Assembly (NCBI GenBank): GCA_902806395.1
Contig: CADCWH010000189.1
Coordinates: 1-5,190 of the forward strand
Direction: 5' to 3'
DNA: 5,190 bases
DNA from: an uncultured Thermomicrobiales bacterium
GTDB lineage: Bacteria; Chloroflexota; Chloroflexia; Thermomicrobiales; UBA6265
In this document: positions 1 through 5,190 of the stretch, one piece after another
Layout of the letters: each line of letters begins with the position of its first letter
How positions within the stretch are numbered: the stretch's first letter is position 1
Notes under the pieces: model-generated
The model's database searches: none
Told to the model about the DNA's origin: nothing
The model's input: the letters and a program-made list of their open reading frames with translations, nothing else
Position numbers and translations under genes: made by a program

Positions 1-2
1 AG

Positions 3-1406
3 CAGGCGTTCCAGGTTGTGGTCTTCCCGCCGTTTACCGGTCACGACGAGGTGGCCCACTTCGCCTACATCCAGACCGTGGCTGACGAGCGCCGGGTTCC
101 GCTTATGCCGGATCTTGACGAGTGGCGAGCCGCGTATGACCGCGGGGATGATCCCGCTGGGGATTTCCTGCCCGTCGACCTCTATCGCTACCAGCGTTAC
201 GCGCTGGACTGGTGTTGCGAGAAGGGGTCCAACAACGGGCAGTTCGATCAGCGGCCGGCCGCGGCGTGGTCGTTGTTCGGACAGCCGTTCCCCAACGGGT
301 GGCAGTACGCGGCGAACCATCCGCCGCTCTACTACGTGCTCATGTCGCCGGTCTATTGGGCGACCGAATCGCTCTCCATCGAGAGCCAGCAGTACGCCAT
401 CCGGGCGGCGGCGATCCCGTTCTGGCTGGGCATCGTCTGGCTGTCGTTCCTGATCGTGCGCAACATCTTCCCGCGCGACGCGTTCCTCGGCATCACGGTG
501 CCGACCTTCGTCGCCTTTCAGACGCAGCTCTCGTACGAGGGCGCGATGATCAACAACGACATCCTCAGCTTCGCTGTCTTCACGCTGATCCTCTACCAGC
601 TCACCCGGGGAGTACGCCTCGGGTTCACGCTGCCCCGGGCGCTCGGTATCGGCCTGGTGTTGGGTCTCGGGCTCCTGTCCAAGGGCACCATGATCACTGC
701 CGCCCCGCTCATCGCTGTGGCGATCGTGTACCGGGTCGGCTGGCGGAACCTGCGGCGTTGGTTGCCGCTCGGCGCCGCCACAGTGGGGGTGGCGGCTGCC
801 GTGTCAGCTCCGTGGTATGCCTACCTGTACCGCACGTATGGCAACTTCGACGGGCTCGAACAGATCCGTGCGCTCCAGTTCGCCCACACGTATATGGGCC
901 AAGAATCGCCGAGTCTCTGGGACATTTTCTGGAACTGGGATTTCGTGCAGTGGCGCTGGCGGGAGACGTGGGCGGAGTTCGGGTGGCGGCTCATCCACGT
1001 CGACGAGTGGCTGCTTGGGATCCTGGGCATCGTCTGCGCCGTCCTCGCGGCGAGCGCCGTCGTAAACCTTGGCCGGCTCTACTTCTCACGGTCCTCTCCC
1101 GATGAGACCGATGCGGCGGCTGGCTCCCGGCATCACCAGCGATTTGCGCTCTTGCTCATGGTCATGACGGTGATCCTGGCATACGGTGCCGTCCTCCAGT
1201 TCGGAACACAGTTCACCTTGACCCAGGCGCGCTACTACTTTCATGCCCTCGTGCCACTCGCGATCATCCTGATGGTGGGTCTCCGGCAGCTGCTCCCCGT
1301 CGGCTGGCGACCGTATGGGGCTGGTGGTGTGCTGGTCGCGATGGTGGCGTTGAACGTCGTCATCTACACGCAGTACGTCATCCCCTATTGGTACCTCGGC
1401 TCGTGA
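3..1406 (+). CDS. Polytopic membrane protein, DUF2142/GT39-like GT-C glycosyltransferase family, 5'-truncated
   Basis: The frame is open to the left edge (five codons, QAFQV, precede the first possible GTG at 18), so the start and probably the first membrane helix lie outside. Residues are numbered from that GTG. The first visible segment is a loop with H9-D10-E11 and H14 (GHDEVAHFAYI), matching the acidic first extracytoplasmic loop of GT-C enzymes and the PDEPAHF motif of DUF2142 proteins. Further family-like signatures are NHPPLYY at 100-106, INND at 178-181, LLSKGTM at 219-225, a Trp-rich segment ending in WAEFGW at 318-323, and QARYYFHALVPLAII at 403-417, which resembles the GRYF-P motif near the DUF2142 C-terminus. 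Hydrophobic segments lie near 132-147, 157-168, 183-195, 207-219, 225-238, 251-270, 331-349, 376-394, 408-422 and 433-450. Such proteins transfer sugars from polyprenyl-phosphate donors outside the membrane; donor and acceptor are unknown here. Membrane-protein class is near certain; the exact family is inferred from remembered motifs. Confidence 0.72.
   Translation, partial: QAFQVVVFPPFTGHDEVAHFAYIQTVADERRVPLMPDLDEWRAAYDRGDDPAGDFLPVDLYRYQRYALDWCCEKGSNNGQFDQRPAAAWSLFGQPFPNGWQYAANHPPLYYVLMSPVYWATESLSIESQQYAIRAAAIPFWLGIVWLSFLIVRNIFPRDAFLGITVPTFVAFQTQLSYEGAMINNDILSFAVFTLILYQLTRGVRLGFTLPRALGIGLVLGLGLLSKGTMITAAPLIAVAIVYRVGWRNLRRWLPLGAATVGVAAAVSAPWYAYLYRTYGNFDGLEQIRALQFAHTYMGQESPSLWDIFWNWDFVQWRWRETWAEFGWRLIHVDEWLLGILGIVCAVLAASAVVNLGRLYFSRSSPDETDAAAGSRHHQRFALLLMVMTVILAYGAVLQFGTQFTLTQARYYFHALVPLAIILMVGLRQLLPVGWRPYGAGGVLVAMVALNVVIYTQYVIPYWYLGS
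1403..1406 (+). other. Four-base stop/start overlap (GTGA)
   Basis: The TGA stop of the upstream membrane protein at 1404-1406 shares bases with the GTG start at 1403-1405. This arrangement is typical of translational coupling, where a terminating ribosome restarts on the next gene. No strong ribosome binding site is visible just upstream, which makes coupling the likelier route of initiation. Coupling is inferred from the arrangement. Confidence 0.7.
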
Positions 1407-1756
1407 GCGGGCCGGCTCCAACGTCCCGCGTCACCTCCGCCCGAGTCGTCTGGGCAGTGACCGTCCTGGTGACGGTCGCGGCGGTCGCGCTGCTGCGCGT
1501 CCCAACCCACCTCGGCGTCAAGGTCGAGGAAGCAAATGGGACGTCCAGGTTTAGGTCGACGGTCCTCGACAAGAGCGGCAACGATTACCTGTGGCGGGTC
1601 TGGTGGCGTGCGCGGGGCGAGTTCGTCGACGTAAACCCCTCGTGGCTGCTCGGAGCGGCGCTACTGGCCGGCCTGATGGTCTTCGTCGTCGGTATCTTCG
1701 CCGCCTATCGGATCGCGCTCTCCATCCCGAGCACCCAGCCATCACGTGACGTGTGA
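1403..1756 (+). CDS. Small two-helix membrane protein of unknown function
   Basis: I do not recognise this 117-residue protein. The GTG at 1403 is chosen because it forms a GTGA overlap with the stop of the preceding gene; a TTG at 1388 would add five residues but has no better context. No clear Shine-Dalgarno sequence precedes it, which fits translational re-initiation. The N-terminus carries R9 and R14 before a first hydrophobic segment at about 15-31. A polar loop of about 50 residues follows (32-81), with mixed charges and an aromatic cluster (Y62, W64, W67, W68, F74, W81). A second hydrophobic segment spans about 82-101, and the tail is short with R103 and R115. By the positive-inside rule both ends could be cytoplasmic and the loop external, though the loop is itself basic. 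Tight packing between two GT-C-like genes suggests an accessory role in the same pathway. That role is inference only; coding is supported by both overlaps and the sensible membrane pattern. Confidence 0.75.
   Translation: MSGPAPTSRVTSARVVWAVTVLVTVAAVALLRVPTHLGVKVEEANGTSRFRSTVLDKSGNDYLWRVWWRARGEFVDVNPSWLLGAALLAGLMVFVVGIFAAYRIALSIPSTQPSRDV
1746..1756 (+). other. Eleven-base gene overlap at a coupled start
   Basis: The GTG proposed for the large membrane protein lies inside the last codons of the small two-helix gene, whose TGA is at 1754-1756. No purine-rich ribosome binding site precedes it, so initiation probably depends on translation of the small gene. The later in-frame starts at 1767, 1779 and 1812 would give a gap instead of an overlap, so the exact extent depends on the start choice. 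Confidence 0.5.
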
Positions 1757-3770
1757 GCCGGTTTCGTTGACCCGGCGGGTGCCTTCGATAGCCCGCCGGA
1801 TAGGTCCGATCATGGCTCTCGTCGCCCTCGGCCTGTGGGCGTTGGAGCGGCTGAACCTCTTCCGACCCTACCTCGACGTCACCCTGGCGGACGGGAGCGT
1901 CTCTCGGCAGCCGAACGCCTTGACGACGGTCGACCACCCCTGGCACGGGGCCCGCTTCTCACTCCTGCTAGACGCCCTCCGCGACGGTCACCCGCTCCGG
2001 TGGGTGGGAAGCCACCAGGGTGGCTTCCCCGCCGAGTTCTACCCGCTGGGCGCTGGGCTGATCGACCTCGTCGTCTGGGCGGCGACGCTTGGCCAGATGC
2101 CGATTCCCCTCGTCCACACCTACGCGGTCGGGCTGACGTTCCTTCTGCCCCTGGTCGGGTTCCTTTTGCTCACGTCGCTCTGCCGGGTCTCGCTCTGGGC
2201 GGCGCTCCTCGCGGGAGCGGCCCACCTCTGTGTCCGCGGCTGGTGGTGGTCAGGTGGGTCGATGGAGTTGATCGAGTGGGGGCTGATCACCAACGTCGCC
2301 GCCGCCGCATTCCTGTTCCTCGCGCTGCCGCTCATCCTCCGGCTGATGGCGGGCTGGTCGGGGCCGGCTGCTGCCGGTGCCGCCGCCCTGCTGGCCATGG
2401 CGGTGGTGACTAACCCGCGCTCCGCCATCGCGGGTGTGGCGATCGCCGTCGCCGTCCTCGTGTCCGCGCTCATCCGGGGAGACGCAAGGGTCGTCGCACG
2501 TCGGCTCGTGATCCCCGCCGCGCTCGCCGTCGGCTTGGCCGCCCCGCTCCTCCTGCCCCTGGTTCGCTACCGAGACCTCTACTACTTCGTGCAGTACACG
2601 GGTTATGCGTCGATCGAGGAGTGGTACCGCTCGTCCGTCCAGGCTGTCTCGGGGCCCGTCGCGCTGCTCACGGTGGTCGGCTTGGTGATGGGACTGCTCC
2701 CGGGTGCCCCCAGGGCGGCGCAGGTGTTGACCTTCACGCTGATCGCGTACGCGGCCATGACGGTCTCATTGATCCAGATCGAGTGGCCGGGAAGCCTGGT
2801 CGATCAGTTGGAGACGACCCGCCTGATGCCGTTCCAACGGCTGCTGATGCTCGCGGTGGCGGCGATCGGTGTCGGGCTCATCCTTGAGCGCCTGCGAGTG
2901 CCCGCAGGTACCAAGCACACGGTGCCGGCGGTGATGGCCGTCGCCGTTGCGGTCCTCTACGCGGCCGCTCCGCCGACGTTCGTACCGGAGGGGGACCGCG
3001 GCCTGGTCCGGATCGGGACCTACGCCGACGCATCGATGGTCGATCTCGAGCGGGCAGTAAAGGAGGTCGACACCAAGGCGAAGCCAAACACGGCCATCCT
3101 CGTCCTCGGGTCGACGGTCTCGTGGCACGCTCAGCTCTGGTCACCGACGTGGAGCGACCGCCGATTCTTCTATGACGACTGGCTCTGGTATTGGCAGCGG
3201 GAGCACGTCGGTGACTACGACCCGGACACCGAGCACGCCTACCGGTCGGACGCCTCGGCCCTCAACCCGGCCTACCTCGCCACCCACGGCATCGGCGCGG
3301 TCGTCGTCACCGGTGACGCCCGGCGGGATGCGGCCGGCGCCTCATGGCTGTCGCCAATGACGCGGGGCGGCGCCTACGATACCTACCTGGTCCGCGAGCC
3401 GACTGAGGTGGTGACGGTCGAGGGCATCTCGCTGGTCCAGTACCTGGACCGGCAAGACCGTATCGCCGTCTCTGTCGTTCCGTCCGACTCGGCCGGCCGA
3501 GTGGTGGTCCGGACCAACTGGTTCCCACGATGGGAGGCGGTGACGGACGGCCCGCACGGGGAGAACATCCCGGTCGACGTGATCCACCGGGCGGATGGGT
3601 ACATGGAGGTTGAGCTTCCTCCCGGAACCCGATCGGTGGAGTTCTCCTACGTCGTCACCCGTCTCGACCAGCTCGCGCAGGCCATCTCGGGAATGACCTT
3701 GGTGGCACTAATCCTCATGCTGTCGCGGCGGCTCTGGCTCAGACCCATTGCTCGGTCGGAACCTCGATGA
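1746..3770 (+). CDS. Large polytopic membrane protein, PTPS-related/YfhO-like GT-C family
   Basis: The product has 674 residues from the GTG at 1746, which overlaps the preceding gene by 11 bases. An ATG at 1812 (residue 23) is possible but would remove the basic stretch R10, R11, R17, R18 that should precede the first helix, so the upstream start is preferred. GTG 1779 and TTG 1767 are also in frame. Helix 1 is about 21-36. The following loop carries D63-H64 and an amphipathic segment to residue 81 (HPWHGARFSLLLDAL), then GGFPAEFYPLG at 92-102, resembling the D-H and GYP-FYPL signatures of bacterial membrane proteins called 6-pyruvoyl-tetrahydropterin synthase-related and of YfhO-like GT-C proteins. 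About ten more hydrophobic segments run to residue 409. Residues about 410-645 are mostly hydrophilic and probably extracytoplasmic, with HGIGAVVVTGD at 514-524 and NWFPRWEAVTDG at 591-602, then a beta-rich stretch to 635 as in YfhO-like C-terminal domains. A final helix lies near 648-660, followed by a basic tail. Probable role: polyprenyl-linked sugar transfer or glycan modification; substrate unknown. Confidence 0.75.
   Translation: MTCEPVSLTRRVPSIARRIGPIMALVALGLWALERLNLFRPYLDVTLADGSVSRQPNALTTVDHPWHGARFSLLLDALRDGHPLRWVGSHQGGFPAEFYPLGAGLIDLVVWAATLGQMPIPLVHTYAVGLTFLLPLVGFLLLTSLCRVSLWAALLAGAAHLCVRGWWWSGGSMELIEWGLITNVAAAAFLFLALPLILRLMAGWSGPAAAGAAALLAMAVVTNPRSAIAGVAIAVAVLVSALIRGDARVVARRLVIPAALAVGLAAPLLLPLVRYRDLYYFVQYTGYASIEEWYRSSVQAVSGPVALLTVVGLVMGLLPGAPRAAQVLTFTLIAYAAMTVSLIQIEWPGSLVDQLETTRLMPFQRLLMLAVAAIGVGLILERLRVPAGTKHTVPAVMAVAVAVLYAAAPPTFVPEGDRGLVRIGTYADASMVDLERAVKEVDTKAKPNTAILVLGSTVSWHAQLWSPTWSDRRFFYDDWLWYWQREHVGDYDPDTEHAYRSDASALNPAYLATHGIGAVVVTGDARRDAAGASWLSPMTRGGAYDTYLVREPTEVVTVEGISLVQYLDRQDRIAVSVVPSDSAGRVVVRTNWFPRWEAVTDGPHGENIPVDVIHRADGYMEVELPPGTRSVEFSYVVTRLDQLAQAISGMTLVALILMLSRRLWLRPIARSEPR
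3739..3770. other. Tail-to-tail overlap of two convergent coding regions
   Basis: The plus-strand membrane-protein gene stops with TGA at 3768-3770, and the minus-strand enzyme gene stops with TGA at 3741-3739. Their coding regions share 32 base pairs. The shared stretch encodes the basic cytoplasmic-type tail of the membrane protein on one strand and the last residues of the ThDP enzyme (ending PTEQWV) on the other. No rho-independent terminator (GC hairpin plus T run) is visible in or close to it, so the two transcripts may overlap at their 3' ends. Confidence 0.85.
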
Positions 3771-5190
3771 TCGTCGGCAGGTCCCGCCCGTAGGCCGCCG
3801 TGATCGCCGTCGTCAGCTGCTCGGGCGTCTCCGCTAGGACCCCCTCGATCCCATATGCCTTGGCGATGCCGAGGAAGCTCGGGTTGACGAGGTCCACCGC
3901 GTTGTAGCGGCCCCCGCGCTCCCACTTCTGGGCCTCCTTGACCGCCGAGTAGGTGTTGTCGTTGAACAGCACGATCGGCAGGCCAACCCGCTCCTGGACC
4001 GCCACGCCCAGCTCGCCCATCGTGTACTGGAAGCCTCCGTCGCCGACCATGCAGACCACCTGCTTGTCCGGGCAGGCGATCTTGGCGCCGATCGCGGCCG
4101 GCAGCCCGAACCCGAGGGTGCCGTAGCCGTTCGGGAACAGGAAGGTCCGCGGCTCGTAGACCGGGTAGAGCCCGCACGAGACGTAGGCCATCTGCGTCAT
4201 GTCGGTCGCGAGGATGCCGTCGCGGGCGATCGCCACGCGGACCGCCTCCACCCACGGCCGGCGGTCCGCGTGGTACCAATCGGCCTCAGCCGCCGCCCGG
4301 GCGTCGGCGATCTGCGCGGCAGAGTAGCCGCCCTCCTCGTGCCGGTAGCCGGCGAGCTGCTCGGCGATCTGCCCTGCCGCGAGGGCGGCGTCCGACACGA
4401 TCGCGACCGTCGGATGGATGTTGAGGGTCATCTCGACCGGGTCGACGTCGATCCGGATCACCTCCCGCGGGAAGCGCATCGCGAACTCGCTCGTCGCCTG
4501 CGCCCCGAGCCGAGAGCCGATCACCAGCAGGCAGTCCGCCTCCTGAAGCAGCGTGTCGACGGCGTTGCCGGCGCCCCAGGCACTGCCGGCAACGTTGGGG
4601 TGGTCGTCTGGGACGGCGCCCTTGCCCTGGTTCGAGGTCAGGATGGGCGCGTTGAGCGCCTCCGAGATCCTGGCGATCGATGCGCCCGCATCTGACGACA
4701 CGGCCCCCCCGCCGACGTAGATCACCGTCCGCTTGACCGACTTCAGCTTCTCCACTGCCGTCGCGACCGTGTCGGGGTCCGGCTGGCGGCGCGTTCTGGT
4801 GAACGGCCGGACCGGCGCGACGCCATCTGTCTCCTCGTCTAGCACGTCCAGCGGGAACTCGACAGCGACCGGAAGCGGTCGGTCCGTCATCATCGAGGCG
4901 TAGGCGGCCGCTACGGCAGCGCCGGCATCGGCGGCCGCTGTCACCCGGGTCGCCGTCTTGGTGACCGCCCGCAGCACGCCCATCTGGTCCTTCAGATCGT
5001 GGAGGCTGCCGCGCATGCCGTCGATGACCGCCCGCCGGTTGTTGGCGGCGATCGTCAGGACCGGCGACGAGTCGGTGTAGGCCTGCCCCAGCGGCGTGGC
5101 GATGTTGGTCACGCCTGGGCCGGTGATGACGAACGCGACACCCGGCTGCCCACTCGCCCGCGCGAAGCCGTCGGCCATGAAGCCGATCCC
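3739..5190 (-). CDS. ThDP-dependent enzyme, acetolactate synthase/2-oxoacid decarboxylase superfamily, N-terminally truncated
   Basis: The frame runs through the right edge (GIGF precedes the ATG at 5178), so that ATG is internal. About 50 residues are missing compared with the usual 530-560. Visible residues are numbered from that Met. The PYR domain covers MADGFARASG (1-10), GPGVTNIATPLGQAY (20-34) and RGSLHDLKDQMG (56-67). In relatives the catalytic glutamate lies in an HEQGAGFMADG-type motif, so its codon should be about two codons beyond the window. A central Rossmann-like domain spans about 135-275, with VGGGAVSSDAG at 155-165, NQGKGAVPDDHP at 183-194 and IDVDP at 243-247. The ThDP-binding domain (about 318-479) has NGYGTLGFGLPAAIGAK at 350-366, GDGGF at 379-383 and FNDN at 405-408, matching the GDG-(24-27)-N cofactor and Mg-binding motif. 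The enzyme is soluble and probably a homotetramer. RGSLHDLKDQ and NGYGTLG recall the 5-guanidino-2-oxopentanoate decarboxylase (AruI-like) group more than biosynthetic acetolactate synthase, but the substrate is undecided. The family call is secure. Confidence 0.93.
   Translation of the reverse strand, partial: GIGFMADGFARASGQPGVAFVITGPGVTNIATPLGQAYTDSSPVLTIAANNRRAVIDGMRGSLHDLKDQMGVLRAVTKTATRVTAAADAGAAVAAAYASMMTDRPLPVAVEFPLDVLDEETDGVAPVRPFTRTRRQPDPDTVATAVEKLKSVKRTVIYVGGGAVSSDAGASIARISEALNAPILTSNQGKGAVPDDHPNVAGSAWGAGNAVDTLLQEADCLLVIGSRLGAQATSEFAMRFPREVIRIDVDPVEMTLNIHPTVAIVSDAALAAGQIAEQLAGYRHEEGGYSAAQIADARAAAEADWYHADRRPWVEAVRVAIARDGILATDMTQMAYVSCGLYPVYEPRTFLFPNGYGTLGFGLPAAIGAKIACPDKQVVCMVGDGGFQYTMGELGVAVQERVGLPIVLFNDNTYSAVKEAQKWERGGRYNAVDLVNPSFLGIAKAYGIEGVLAETPEQLTTAITAAYGRDLPTIIEVPTEQWV
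4563..4594. repeat. Perfect 10-bp inverted repeat with 12-base spacer inside the ThDP enzyme gene
   Basis: CGTTGCCGGC at 4563-4572 is the exact reverse complement of GCCGGCAACG at 4585-4594. The arms could pair as a hairpin in either transcript. It lies within the central domain coding region and encodes part of NVAGSAWGAGN, a Gly/Ala-rich stretch whose GCC-GGC codons favour such symmetry. There is no T run, so it is not a terminator. A function is unlikely. Confidence 0.5.

Noticed and set aside
212..1105. A 297-codon plus-strand open frame inside the first membrane-protein gene
   Set aside because: It is very rich in Arg, Pro, Ala and His with no hydrophobic pattern, while the overlapping frame shows clear membrane helices and family motifs.
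1742..1749. 8-bp palindrome TCACGTGA at the junction of the second and third genes, a possible operator
   Set aside because: It is too short, lies within coding sequence in a coupled junction, and no promoter elements are seen around it. Chance occurrence is likely.
1835..2413. A 192-codon plus-strand open frame inside the large membrane-protein gene
   Set aside because: It is Arg/Pro/Gly-rich, off-frame, with no motif. The overlapping frame carries the recognisable protein.
3771..3840. Search for a terminator beyond the stop of the large membrane-protein gene
   Set aside because: GC-rich sequence is present but there is no convincing stem followed by a T run on either strand, and the region codes for the ThDP enzyme C-terminus.
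3647..4279. A 210-codon minus-strand open frame with Gly/Arg/Pro-rich translation
   Set aside because: It lies in another frame of the ThDP enzyme gene, whose conserved cofactor motif is encoded there. Its composition is typical of an off-frame reading of GC-rich DNA.
4270..4695. A 141-codon plus-strand open frame opposite the ThDP enzyme gene
   Set aside because: It is the antisense of a well-conserved enzyme region, Arg/Val/Gly-rich, with no recognisable domain.

Overview
The window is a GC-rich, gene-dense stretch of bacterial DNA with essentially no intergenic space. It holds three co-directional genes on the plus strand, all encoding membrane proteins, facing one minus-strand gene for a thiamine-diphosphate (ThDP) enzyme. 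High GC, third positions rich in G/C, GTG starts and overlapping genes fit a GC-rich lineage such as Chloroflexota (Thermomicrobia-like) or Actinomycetota. That placement is an inference from style and protein type; no rRNA, tRNA or other marker is present to fix it.

Left part (about 1-3770, plus strand): a truncated polytopic membrane protein resembling the DUF2142/GT39-like GT-C glycosyltransferases, then an unrecognised 117-residue protein with two predicted membrane segments, then a 674-residue polytopic protein resembling the PTPS-related/YfhO-like GT-C family with a large C-terminal non-membrane region. The first two genes overlap by 4 bases and the next two by 11 bases, so the three are very probably co-transcribed and translationally coupled. 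The simplest reading is a surface-glycan or lipid-linked sugar transfer cassette that uses polyprenyl-phosphate sugars outside the membrane. The sugar and the acceptor cannot be told from the sequence.

Right part (3739-5190, minus strand): most of a ThDP-dependent enzyme of the acetolactate synthase / 2-oxoacid decarboxylase superfamily. Its N-terminal end, including the expected catalytic glutamate, lies just beyond the window. Its 3' end overlaps the 3' end of the large membrane-protein gene by 32 bases in tail-to-tail orientation. The two transcription units are probably unrelated in function.

No RNA gene, mobile element, CRISPR array, origin, convincing promoter or rho-independent terminator could be supported. 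No clear new system is visible. The least explained items are the small two-helix protein between two GT-C-like enzymes, the coupled cassette it belongs to, and the tail-to-tail gene overlap.
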